DNA from: Gnetum montanum
Lineage: Eukaryota; Streptophyta; Gnetopsida; Gnetales; Gnetaceae
Direction: 5' to 3'
DNA length: 64,000 nt
NCBI GenBank assembly: GCA_015680685.1
Contig: MNCI01035706.1
Coordinates: 9,310-73,309, forward strand
A program made the position numbers and the translations under genes. Below are positions 23,842 through 34,355 of the stretch, one piece after another. Under the pieces are notes generated by a model. It worked only from the letters and a program-made list of their open reading frames with translations, did no database searches and was not told the origin of the DNA. Position 1 is the first letter of the stretch. The number at the start of each line of letters is the position of its first letter.

Positions 23842-23874
23842 CTTTTGCCTGAAAAGGTGATCTGCATTCTTAAT
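23842..23874 (-). CDS. PSD2: PSD2-like exon 8, partial (runs into gap), uncertain
   Basis: A good acceptor (ttttctttccatAG, 23875-23876) opens 33 bases in phase with exon 7, reading IKNADHLFRQK up to the N run. The LFRQ stretch resembles the segment just before the second EF-hand loop in the PSD2 family (xEELFRQADKNGDG). The first EF-hand loop expected between this and exon 7 is not visible. An acceptor further in (CAG at 23862-23864 or 23849-23851) cannot be excluded. Confidence 0.4.
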
Positions 23875-23983
23875 CTATGGAAAGAAAATGTCAATTCAAT
23901 CAATTTCTAGCATCTATCAACTTTAAAAAAGTTTCAAAGGAAACAGACCACAAGAACCGTCACATTAGTCCTACACAGCTTAC

Positions 23984-24034
23984 CACAATAGAAAGCAGTC
24001 GCCGAGCAAAATGCCTTTCTGTGTCTTCTGGGTC
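23984..24034 (-). CDS. PSD2: PSD2-like exon 7 (DPEDTERHFARRLLSIV)
   Basis: 51 bp, 17 codons, phase 0 at both ends. It encodes DPEDTERHFARRLLSIV, matching the DPVETE...RILSIV stretch that precedes the EF-hands in plant PSD2/3. Acceptor tattacAG at 24035-24036; donor GTAAGC at 23978-23983. Intron 6 to exon 6 is 188 bases. Confidence 0.9.
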
Positions 24035-24222
24035 CTGTAATACCACTGACAATGAATATTACAAAAGGCTCACATTGAATTCAGAAAATATTTCAGGCAA
24101 TGTTCATCACATGAAGACAATTGTTCAGAAACTTCACTGAAATCGGTAAAAGATAGCATTAGCAACTGTCATGAGGTTATATGAATTTTATTTAGAAACT
24201 GTACAGGAAAGCCATATTTTAC

Positions 24223-24315
24223 CTCAATTGCATACGAAACTGAAATACTTCCAACTACTTTGGTTGTTGTAGTTGGATCATATAGATCAAGTGTTTGAGA
24301 TACGATAGGTGATTC
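24223..24315 (-). CDS. PSD2: PSD2-like exon 6 (end of C2 domain)
   Basis: 93 bp, 31 codons in phase 0. It encodes ESPIVSQTLDLYDPTTTTK, then VVGSISVSYAIE, corresponding to the FDLLDP...VVGSIxLSCSIE strand pair at the end of the C2 domain. Acceptor ttaatgcAG (24316-24317) and donor GTAAAA (24217-24222). Confidence 0.93.
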
Positions 24316-24804
24316 CTGCATTAACAAATTTTAAAAATAAAAGTTTAGAAGTTAACCGTGATATGGTTTATTGCTGTTACAACTTCAAATAATAGCATAA
24401 CAGTATGTTTAAACGAAAGAAAATCCCAATTGGGATGAACAGTCATCTATGTTTCGACTTAGAGGGAATTAATATATCATCAACAGAATTTTTATGTCTG
24501 TCTAGCTCAAACTGAACACATATTACCCCACATAATTTTCCCTTCCTATTATTATCATTATACCACTGTGAACTCTGCCTGGGATTCTACAACCATTTAA
24601 ATCTTGACCCTTACCTTAAGGCACAGAAAACTGCCCAACATATAATTGTTACAAAACTTTTAAAAAAATATACAGGTCTATACGTATGTACCGTACTACT
24701 CTTATGCCTTCATGACCCTGCAAGGTTGCATTTAAACTGACACCTCACAGCTTTATCAGCCAACAGGTAACAAGTTTGACGTACAACACCTATGTTAAAA
24801 TTAA

Positions 24805-24930
24805 CAATGAGGTGTTCGCTTCGTGGCAAGAGCCTTGGCATGAATAAACCAGGTCACAGGTTGACATCCAGCAGGCAACACTAAGACAAAAAAAATTTTG
24901 TAAAAAGCAATCTAAAACTGGTGTGGCAAG
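24805..24930 (+). mobile_element. tRNA-derived SINE-like copy
   Basis: Reads gaggtgttcgcttcgtgg, which fits a Pol III A box, and ggtcacaggttgacatcc, which fits a decayed B box, about 30 bases apart, then an A-rich stretch (24891-24900). The same head occurs on the minus strand at 37550-37765 (GAGGTGTTAGCGTAGTGG ... GGTCACAAGTTTGATTCC). Two dispersed copies with matching heads support a SINE family and not a tRNA gene; no tRNA cloverleaf is complete. Confidence 0.6.
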
Positions 24931-25420
24931 AGGGTCTCCGCGGACATAAGTTAAAATTCTTTTAGTTTCAGAGATCCTGAGGTTTCTTAACTAGCTTATT
25001 AGTTTGCGACATTTCAATATATCATCAGTTCCATGACATGTAACTTGACTCTCAGATTAATAGGCAAGAACAGCATAGCAGGCAACTTGGACATTGACAA
25101 TGCTATGTAAATTTGGTTGATGGTACATCATACAAACGAGGCTGCACTTTCATTCTTAGGGGGAAAACAACAGCACTTACTGTGCAGACAGTACCTCTGC
25201 TGAGTCATCTCCCTAAAATAAATCATACTTTTAATTATGATGCCTTTCTTAACAAGTAAAATTGCAATTATGCCATTAGAAAATAATACCTGTTCATTAT
25301 CCAACGCAATGTAATTGTATAAACATTTATATTATGGAAACACGACAAATCCTGTCATAATATGGTGAAGTAATCCTAAGACAATTGTAAAGTTGTTTAA
25401 ATTCAAAAAATGATACTTAC

Positions 25421-25489
25421 ATTTTCAAATGCATCATGTAAATCTATTTCACAATATCCAACCAGGTTGTTCCGTGACAATACATTCGT
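25421..25489 (-). CDS. PSD2: PSD2-like exon 5 (C2 domain core)
   Basis: 69 bp, 23 codons in phase 0, encoding TNVLSRNNLVGYCEIDLHDA then FEN. It matches the ETNRLSKNNLVGYCELDL block of Arabidopsis PSD2. Acceptor ccatatgcAG (25490-25491), donor GTAAGT (25415-25420), both strong. Confidence 0.95.
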
Positions 25490-25599
25490 CTGCATATGGA
25501 GATATGTCAGTCAAAGACTTCAAATGAAATGCCAGTATCAACACTAAAAAATAAACACATCAACAATTTCACTATCAGAATTATACAGCCGAAGACATT

Positions 25600-25930
25600 T
25601 TACATGAGATGTAATAGCGTAGATCTTGGAAGAATATGAGATATGTGAGAGATCAATTGAGAACTAATGTGAGATGAATGAGAGATGATGGGAGATATTT
25701 GAGAGACCATCAAGGGAAATCTTTCTTCTTTATATGAAGCTTCATGAAATGATAAAAGAGGTGGAGAAGACAGGAGATTCAATAGAAACAAACTTCTTCA
25801 TTCTTCAAATTTCGGATTACATCAAAAAGACGTTCTCATGCGGAGGCAGCTTCATCCTTAAAGCTTTCATGGCCAAACCCCTCTTCTGTAGATACACGTA
25901 CATTGAGGCCATTCATTTTTTGTGATCTAA
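25600..25930. other. Intron 4 segment with GAGA/TGAGAGAT repeats and a short orphan ORF
   Basis: The plus strand at 25630-25705 repeats the word gagat with small variations (gagatatg, gagagatc, gagatgaa). On the minus strand 25918 downward reads MNGLNVRVSTEEGFGHESFK before a stop. I cannot assign this to PSD2 or to a known element; it may be a decayed insertion. Confidence 0.3.
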
Positions 25931-26215
25931 ATACAAAAAATACCTTTTTCTCTCCATGTTTTGGGGCCAATATACATTATAGGCGCCCAGACATTTTGAG
26001 TGACTCTTTACCTTCTATATAAGGAATTTTCTAATTTTCTAAAAAATACATTTTAATAAAACAACCTTAGGCCTATAACAAAAAATTTAATTAAGGCTGG
26101 AAAATATGCACCTTCATAATCTTTTATTCATTAGTTTGTTTGGTCTGCTTGCAGAATACAATAATTGAAAATTTGAAAAAAAAAATTGAAATTATGTTAA
26201 CCAGTAATGACCAAC

Positions 26216-26290
26216 CTCAAAAACCGAAATTCTAGAAATTTCTATGGGAGCACGCTCCCAAGAAACACTGCTTTTTAAAAAAAGAAAGAT
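26216..26290 (-). CDS. PSD2: PSD2-like exon 4 (RISVFE strand of C2 domain)
   Basis: The 3' part is clear: WERAPIEISRISVFE followed by donor GTTGGT (26210-26215), matching GPxLARISVFE in plant PSD2/3. The acceptor is uncertain. The position given (ctCAG at 26291-26293) keeps phase with exon 3 and adds IFLFLKSS in front. A better-looking AG at 26268-26269 would shift the frame, and one at 26255-26256 would shorten the exon by 12 codons. Confidence 0.75.
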
Positions 26291-27220
26291 CTGAGGCTGC
26301 TCTAAAATGAGATTTGAGGACAGTGTTGTTACAATTTCCATCAATTTTATAAGAGGGTTACACTGACAAAATGGATAAATTTTTCTTAACTAACGAACGG
26401 AGGTACTAGCCAAAGTTCTTTCCTGGTTATTTGTGAGATTGTGGTTGCAGGTTTTCTTAGCTTAAAGAGTGTGGTCAGAGCACGCAATGAGGATACATGA
26501 TAAAAAATTTTAAAAACCATATCTTTCGTGCTGTATTATGAAAACTTCACATATTACGTGTTCCGTAATGAGGAACAGCACATAACATGGTATGAACTAT
26601 TCTCATGTGAGATTAAAAGAATCTTCCTATCTTTTTGTCGTACATGTTCTTATTGTATACCCAACATTTCCTTTCTTTCTATGGAGATAAGAGGTTTGAC
26701 TAACAATCCAAGATGGAAGTTTCAGTTTAGTATCATGGTTATCGATCACAGGTTTTCAACTTATCTACGTAATACACGTTTTCATGACAATCTAGAATGC
26801 TGCTTCTTTTATGTAATTAGAAAATTCTGATGTAAGAAAGTTATTTGTCTCTACGTACTTCTGAATTAGTTTCTGGAGTTATTAACTCTTCATCAGGACA
26901 TATAGAGGTTGCCCTTTGTGCCAACAATTTCCAAGGATTGTTTTCCCTACTTATTGCATAGTTCTACAATTTCTTCTGAACTAGAGTATTGATAACGTAG
27001 AAAAATTTATTGGTTCTCTTAATCCTCTTAAAGCCAGTACGATATTTACAAAAATCAATACTAAACATAATTAACAATATAAACATGGCAAATTCCAATG
27101 GATACCAGGAATGAAGATTTATTAAAGTAATGATAGGAAATGCCAAATGAAAATATAGAAGTTACTAAAAGAAATTTTTTGAAGGCTAAAAATTAAAATT
27201 CCATCTAATAAAGTACTTAC

Positions 27221-27245
27221 AAACTTCCATAAGGGCATGTTTGTG
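27221..27245 (-). CDS. PSD2: PSD2-like exon 3, 25-bp microexon
   Basis: Between tgttgCAG (27246-27248) and GTAAGT (27215-27220) lie 25 bases that, after the two bases carried over from exon 2, encode (N)TNMPLWKF. This corresponds to the STQKPVWN segment of PSD2. Both splice sites are strong, and length and phase fit exon 2 exactly. The preceding intron is 12.6 kb and the following one about 0.9 kb. Confidence 0.78.
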
Positions 27246-27714
27246 CTGCAACACGATTCCATTGATATATAAAACCCATACAATATGTTAGAGAAGCAAT
27301 AAGACAACATGAACACTAAAATTATAGAAAGCAACCTTAAATATGTGCATATAATACAAAGGTAAACTCATGCACACGTAACAACAGATATAGAATACAA
27401 CATACCTACAGTCGGCATGTATATGAGAACATTATGATTATGTGCTTAAAATTATTGAAGTTGTGTTCAAATTTCATCTGTTTGTAAATTTTAACAATTT
27501 TTGAGCTGTGAAAACTAAAATGTTTAAATTTGATTTTGTTCAAAAATAATCAAAAAGCCTTTACCAAAAATGTGAATGACATGAAAGCTTGGATGGTAAA
27601 GCCTTTGCAAATTAAAGCTGAATTCCTAATTAAATAGTCTGCAGTCAGATGTTCCAGACATCACCAATGCATGTTATCAAACATAATAGTAATCATGCAT
27701 ATCATGCCCACAAA

Positions 27715-28070
27715 AGACTTGCTTCAGGACTTGTCCTAATTCATGGATACTATGCTTCAGCATGCTAAAATTTTTGCAGGGCTATAGGCTAGGGCCTAAT
27801 TAGCATTGATGCTACACTTTGGCAAAGCCACAAGTCACATGGGGCTATATGGCAAGCCCCAAGAGCCATTAACACTAACTAAAAGAGAGTGATGTATTGC
27901 AGGATGCTGATGAACACAGTGATAAGATTAGGCTAGCCTAATTACCATAAGGCTTGTTCCTGCAAATCATAGATGATAAGATAAGGCAAGCCAGAAATTT
28001 TACAATGTTATAGACCCAGCTTTAAAGATCATGGATGCAAGAACAAGTCCTTAAGGATTTCTCATCATAA
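27715..28070. repeat. Inverted-repeat-bounded segment (possible MITE)
   Basis: The left end (caggacttgtcctaattcatgg, about 27725-27747) matches, in reverse complement, the right end (atcatggatgcaagaacaagtcctt, about 28028-28054) with a few differences. Inner parts share gcctaatta / taattaggc words near 27795 and 27938. The size of about 330 bases and intron location would fit a decayed MITE. No target duplication was established. Confidence 0.35.
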
Positions 28071-28209
28071 ACACACCAAGACAATATGGTAAAAGGACTT
28101 TACCAAGAGAAAAAACGGAATCACAGATGGCACAGGTGTTGCACTCATATGTCTCTATAGAACTTTTTTAAAGTCTAAATTATGTGTGTTGGTATATAAT
28201 CTTTATAAT

Positions 28210-28740
28210 ATTTAAACCTGCTGATTGTTTATGCAATTCAAAATCAATAAAGATGAGCTCTATAATTATAAGTTAGATTCTGAAGTTCATAGAATTGCCC
28301 TTATGTATTCATTTTATTTACATCACATTAGATCTAATAAACTAGATGTACAAGCTCACTATCTCTCAGCTACTTTCCAATCAAGTATCGGAATGCTATC
28401 AGCAAGCTTCGTTTAGATTTTAATCATCTTAGAATTGAAAGTGAAACATAGATTCAACTCCCCCAAGAAGAGTGCATTTGTAGGTTGTGCAAATCAAGAG
28501 TCCTCAAAGATGAATTACATGTGTTTCTTTCTTTCTTGTGCTATGACTACCCCTTTCAAACAGTGTTATAATATTATAGCAAAAAACCTATATGATTTAT
28601 TTTTGATGCCCCGATTGGTACTTAATCAATTTGTAGAGTCTATCTTTATTTTTCATGAAAATGTAATATTTTCCAACAGATCCTATGGGTCTTCGGACGT
28701 AAAACAGCTTCATTTCATTTTATTTCATTTCATACAATAC
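28210..28740 (+). mobile_element. C-terminal fragment of a second non-LTR family
   Basis: Across frames the plus strand reads EVHRIALMYSFYLHHIRSNK, ISKLRLDFNHLRIES, LPQEECICRLCKS and ELHVFLSC. This order (RLxxxHLxIE, then CxLC...HxxxxC) is the known tail of some non-LTR retrotransposon ORFs after RT. A second piece of the same kind is at 39034-39438 on the minus strand. RT itself is absent. It is different from the L1 family of copies A-H. Confidence 0.6.
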
Positions 28741-29330
28741 TAATGCTTACAAACTCTTTTGTAGATAATTTAGAGAGGAAAAATTTGCATGATCATTATA
28801 TAAGTTTGAAGTTTGATACCCTCTTAAAATCATATGTTGAAATCTATGAAAGCACGTGCTATATTTAATTTATGTCATTTAATTAGATGTTTCAATGTAT
28901 TTGGTCCTTTAATGGTTATTTTACTAAAAAAATTTAAAATGTAAAGTAGGGTAAAGATGCAAGTCCAACATAACTTCCAAACAAAGAATTTAAAAGTTTA
29001 GATCACTAGTTCTAAAATAGGTATATTGACAAGGGTGAACCATGAAATTATGGATTTGATGAAGAGGAAAATGGTCAAATAACTTGCTCACATGAAACAA
29101 AGTGGAAGGAATACCACACAAAGGAAGTTCAAAGGAAGTAGAGTGCAATCAATATTTGAGGTTAAGTTATGAAGACAAAAGGAAGAGTTCAAAGGAACCA
29201 AGTCCCACGTAAGACTAATAAGAAAAATTCCCATTAAAATTTACAAAGCTTTTGGAGATATAAGCATTTACCAAAAGGTATTTAATTGAAGAGTTGTCAA
29301 GAATAAGATGTTGAGATATTTGGGCATGTT
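28741..29330. other. Intron 2 sequence without recognised features
   Basis: AT-rich; a few short direct repeats (gttcaaaggaa near 29128 and 29185). No coding signal on either strand. Confidence 0.5.
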
Positions 29331-32300
29331 GTAGGGTGGAGAGAATGCTAGGGTTCCGGTGGAGGCGGCCATGAATGGCAATGATGATGGTGGGGCCTCT
29401 AACATCATGGGCATGGATGGCATCAAGTCTAAGCAAATAGCGTAGAATGGAAATCCTAATGATGCAAGAGGTAGCAGTGGAGCAATCACTAGGGAGCTAG
29501 ATGTTGGAGCAAAAGGAGGTCAACAACACTACCCTAGGTTGTGATGGAGTCCAGCTTGAGCACTGGAGACCAAGGGACGGGAGCATTAACACAATGCATT
29601 TCCACTCAAGCAGATTGGCTTAGATAGATTGCCTTCAGGAGCTTCTAGTGGTTGTCGTGGAAGTAAGATACCATAGTGCTTGGATCTTAGCAAGGGACTT
29701 CAATCAAAAGTTGTATGAGTAAGAAAGATTCAAAAAGTGGGTTGTGGAGCCACAAGGAAGTGAACATTTCACAAGTTTCATACTGATTTCAACCCAGTGA
29801 ACATGGATATTTAGGGATGCAAGTTTACATGGACGACCAACCAAAGGGGGTAAGATCGTTTGATGTCCAAAACTGATAGAATATGGGTCAATACTGCCAT
29901 GGTCATTGACATGTGCATTACCGTCATAGCGTTGGAGAGAAGGGCCTCTGACCATATCCAGCTAGTGTGTACAATAAGGGATAACTTCGTCTGGAAGCAA
30001 GCCATACAGCCATTTTGCTTTGAGAGATCATAGCTGAAGAAGCCCTGGCTGAAACAGTTGGTGTAGGTGGTGTGGGCAAACAACCTAGGAAGCCATGACC
30101 TTAGGGAGTTTCTCAAGCAAGGTCTTTGATAGGTCAAGCAAAGAAGAAGAGCACAGGCCAAACATGACAGGCATGGTTTCAAATTCCTTAAACAAGAACA
30201 AACTTCAAAACTTTAGCGAATACAACAATTGCTAGAGGAACAAGATCTACAAAGTAAGGCAACTGGTGTTCTTCAAGAACTTTAGAGGCTTGCAGAGGAG
30301 GATGAGATATATTGGCATGAGCGCTCAAGGGCTCGTGGGCTTGATGGCTAAGAGAAGGGCACCTCAATACCAAATTTTTCTTTGCAGCCACTAATGCAGC
30401 AAAGAGGGCCAAGAACATTGAGTTCTTGCTAGAAGGGGAGAACCACATTATGGAGCCAAATAGATTGCTAGGAGCTTGCAACAATTTTGGGAAAAGATCT
30501 AGGAAAAAGGGAGATGCTTCCCCCATAACAATTCCAATTCAAAGGGTGCTGACCCAAGCAAATAACCAAGAAGTATTGCAATGTATTACAAAAGTCAAGG
30601 TTCTTGCGGTGATATCCACTATGAAAATGAGGAAAGCTCTGAGTCAAGATGGTTGGCTTGTTGAATTCTTTAATGAATTTTTCAAGGATATTGGGGATAA
30701 CTTGGTAGACACGTTTAATCTCATGCTCTGATGAGGTCAAGTTAAGAAGGAAATCAACTACTCCCAGATTGTTTTGCTGCCCAAAGTCAATACCCCAACT
30801 AGGCCAGCTAACTTCCAACCTATTGGGGTATGCAACACTCTACTACAAATCTTTGCCAAAGTCCCAAACCAACATTTAGAACCACTACTAATGCCTACTC
30901 TAATTGGTCACAAACAAGTGGTGTTTGTAAGGGGGAGATGCATACAAGATCAGATTCTATTCCTTCATGAGCTTATGCATTTGATGTTTAAGGTTGCCTT
31001 CCTAGGTATGTTTCTTAAGTTAGTTATTGCAAAAGCTTATGATACTATTGACTAGATATCCTTGGGCCAAATAATGCTACATAAGGGTTTCCACCATAGA
31101 TTTGTGAACCTATGCTTGCAAATGTAGCACACTAGGGCCTTCGCATTTCATATCAATGGACAGTTGTGGAGGTTTTCCTCCCTACAAGGAGCAATGTGCC
31201 AAGGAGATCTGCTTTCCCCCTGTTTGTTCATACTAGCCATAGACACCATGAACTCATATTGTAGGGTGGAGGGTGACAGGGCCTAGAGGTTCAGGGAATC
31301 ATGTGCATTGCTAATCACTATGTGGATGATATTATTTCAGTGATGAAGGCCACAGTGTTGTAGGCCATTGTGATAAAAAAGGCCTTGAACAGAATGAGCA
31401 CAAAGTTGGACCTAAACATCAACCAAGCCAAGTCCGTTGCCCATTTTATCCAGACCAATGTAGTTATAAAACAAAGGATTGTCAAGGCTCTAGAAATTGG
31501 CCAATGAGGTCAAGAGGATGCTTAATTGGGCATTCCAATGTTTGCTTGGCAATGAACCTATACTTGGTCTAGTCTTATCTACAAGATACAGGTTAGGATT
31601 GAACACTTGATGTCACGCTTTCTAACCAACAAGGGGAAGGTGTTGTTGGTGACCATGGCTAGATATGTGGCTTCCATGATGGCCCCACCACAGCGGTAGC
31701 TAACAAAGTCAACCATATTATTAGGAACTTTGTCTAGTCTAGGGGAAAAGGGGAAAACAAGATTCATCGGTTTGTTGGGAGAAGTTGGCATGCCCAAAAT
31801 CTATGGTGGGTTTGGGGGTTTCTATAGTTGAGGATATCCTCCTACTAAGCCACAATAATCTGATGAGGAAGATTGTAGAAGCCGAGGAGGGTTCAAACAT
31901 TAACGGCCCTTAGGTAGTTATTGTTAGGCACAAATACACATTATGGAAGTGTTCGAGTAATGATTCTTCCTTCTAGAAAAATATTTGCAGGTAGTACCAT
32001 ACACTTCAACAATTTTCCCTATTAGACACTCAAGCCTCAGCCAACCTCATGCAAAGGAAATATGGCATGATGCAAGGATGGTGTGCCACATGGAAAGGAT
32101 GTCTACCTAAGAAGATCAATATGTTTATATCATTTTATAGCAATGAGGAAACCCCAACCCAAACCTTTCTAAGGCATTGTGGTCTTCATATGAACACCAA
32201 ATGCCCTTTCTATAACACAAAAGAAGCAAAAACCTAGACACACCCTTTCTTCAATTGCCCTTTTACACTACAAGTCTAGAGCCTTTCCAACCTTGATCCT

Positions 32301-33692
32301 TCCACCCCGCTATACAGAGATAGCCTTGCTAGTGCCCTCCTCTAATTTGTCTGGAAGACCATAAATGTTGTCATGTTTGGGAACTCTCCGGTGCCCTAGC
32401 TTGCTACCATCATTTCCAATGCTCAGTGCCTATGGAAGGAGGTCATTGCGGAAATGGGGATTACGCCAACAGGGAGCCTGATTACAAGGCTTTCTAAAAT
32501 AACATTGGGCTCTAGAACTTGGTGTCTATGCTAGGTTGGGAGGAGTTGTTGCCAGCTCTCAAGGGAGATGCCAATATGCAGAACATGAGCTTCTTTGCTC
32601 CTTGGGAAAATTGCAAAACGGTGTTTTGGGGGGCATAAATTTTGCTCTTAAGGGTGCTATCTCTAGATATCTAGCCATTCTACAGTCGGGAAGGGTGATA
32701 CTACCCACCACTAGGGGGCTCCAAGATGCGACACCATTTTTCCAAGGGAAAATCCCTAAAACTATTGGAGGTCAAGTCCCCTGTTCTTCAACAACAGCAG
32801 TAAGGGAGGCACTTTAGTTCAATCCTGGCTCTTTGAAGGGTACCTAGGTCACCAACGCAATCACCACTTTCAAACTAGAGGCCTAACTATTTTCACCAAG
32901 GTTTACACTAGGTGGCACAAGGAGTGCAGGTCAATGTCCTTCTCTGCTAGAGGAAATGCCTCCCCCAAGAGGGTTTGAATGAACTCTTCACAGTAAATTG
33001 AAAAAATGATGAAAAGACCACAGAAGCAAGATGTGGTGCAAGAACCTTGGTTGCAAAGGGAGCTCTTGGAGAAAGAAACTGCCTTGAGAAAGAAGATGGA
33101 GGACAAGTTCACAACTAAGCTAAGCAGGGTTGTCAAGGAGATTGAGCAACAAATAAGGGCTAAGGAGTAATCCAAAAGGGAAAGAGAAGAGTGTGAATGC
33201 AAGCACAAGGAGGAGCATAGGCAAGAACAAGAAAAAGAGACTCAATAGTACTAGAAAATACAAGAGGCTATCCAATGAGGAGCACCTTTGTGAGGAAATC
33301 AAGGAACAATTACAGAGGGAGAAGGAAGAACAAGAACAAAAGGAGAGGAAGGAGTTGGTTAGGCATGCAAAGGAATTCTTCAAAGAGAAGAATATGCGAC
33401 AACACCAGTATATAGACACTCGCCTCCAATTCTAGACTATGGTTCAAGGTAGGTAACTACCTATACTTTGTGATGGGTATTAACAAGGATACACCTTGGG
33501 ACAGCCTCATAAAATACATCAAGCAAACATTACGCATGTTTCATCTAAACAAGATACGCTATATGGCAAGGCACATGTAGGATCAGCATAAGGAAAAGTG
33601 CAAAACCTTTTAGCAGGCTACTAGAGTTCTATCCTTAAAGGAGCAGGAAATTGTGGACAAGGTACTTAGACAAGAGATGCCCTATTGCACCT
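29330..33692 (+). mobile_element. LINE copy G (L1-type), internally deleted, 3' end cut at an N
   Basis: Begins with low-complexity ORF1-like sequence (29350, NGNDDGGASNIMGMDG), then jumps into the second half of the endonuclease (GCKFTWTTNQRG near 29818, KTDRIWV near 29870). RT follows: NYSQIVLLPKVNTPTRPANF near 30760, RCIQDQILFLHELMHL near 30938, YVDD at 31319-31330. A zinc-finger remnant lies near 32195 (KCPFYNT), the coiled coil at 33040-33430 and the terminal block at 33585-33692 (QATRVLSLKEQEIVDKVLRQ). Here the catalytic motif is the normal YxDD type. The sequence changes abruptly to an RTE element at a single N (33693). Confidence 0.85.
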
Positions 33693-33693
33693 N

Positions 33694-34355
33694 ATTTTAT
33701 AGATAGTGAGACCTACAATGATATGAGCAACCAAATTGAAGCAAGATAGAAAAAATGAAGAGAAGCTACTAATGTGCTTTACAATAAAAGAATTGTCGTT
33801 AGATTGAAGAAAAATTTTACCAATTCTTATTTGACCTATGACTCTTTATGGTGTAGAATGCCAACCAATCAAGAAACATTAAAAATAATAGGTGAACGTC
33901 ATAGAGATGATAATGCTAAGGTGGATGTTAGATGTTACTAAAAAGGATAAAATTAACAATACCATCCCAAATTTGGTGGTTAAGCTTTACTATGGTGACA
34001 ATACTTTGGCAATACTATGGTGACAATACTTTGGCAAAAGCCCTAAAGAAAGTCTAAGGGCAGCATCGATAGCTAAAACTATAAAAGAAAGTTGCCTCAA
34101 ATGGTCTGGTCATGTGCAAAAAAGATTGGAGATGGCACCTATAAGAAGAGGCTGCTTAATTCATATAGGGAAAACAATGAAAAGGAACTGCAAATCATCA
34201 TAGCACCCAAGAAATGTAGAAACATATTCAAGAATTGCAAAGTCACATTAAATTAGCTCTTAACACAAGTAAATGATAGAAAGAATTAATACAGCCAACC
34301 CCATGCAATTGGGATAAGGCCAAGATGATGATCATCACCATCATCTTAAAAAGAT
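33694..34355 (+). mobile_element. RTE-clade LINE, 3' fragment
   Basis: Translated blocks match the end of RTE-type RT and the tail of the ORF: KKWREATNVLYNKRIVVRLK, then LYGVECQPIKK, then CAKKIGDGTYKK / MAPIRRG, and finally (ER)INTANPMQLG near 34283. The element ends with gggataaggccaagatgatgatcatcaccatcatc, the characteristic RTE 3' end with trinucleotide repeats in place of poly(A). It starts right at the N at 33693, in the middle of RT. A 25-bp tandem duplication lies inside at 33990-34039. Confidence 0.8.
33990..34039 (+). repeat. 25-bp direct duplication inside the RTE fragment
   Basis: ctatggtgacaatactttgg with its next five bases is repeated twice head to tail, with differences only at the end. 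Confidence 0.85.

Noticed and set aside
23556-23910. Several ORFs crossing 23673-23841
   Set aside because: They are held open only by the N run and have no coding support.
24805-24880. A functional tRNA gene
   Set aside because: A and B box-like words are present, but there is no complete cloverleaf or anticodon arm, and a related dispersed copy exists.
25501-25560. Minus-strand GISFEVFD as the RISVFE exon of PSD2
   Set aside because: It has no usable donor and reads into a stop; a better match with a donor was found at 26216-26267.
26528-26830. Open plus-strand frame of 100 codons in intron 3
   Set aside because: The composition is that of AT-rich intron; it lies antisense between PSD2 exons and I recognise no family.
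29215-29955. Overlapping minus-strand ORFs at 29215-30182
   Set aside because: They are antisense to the plus-strand ORF1/endonuclease remains of LINE G.
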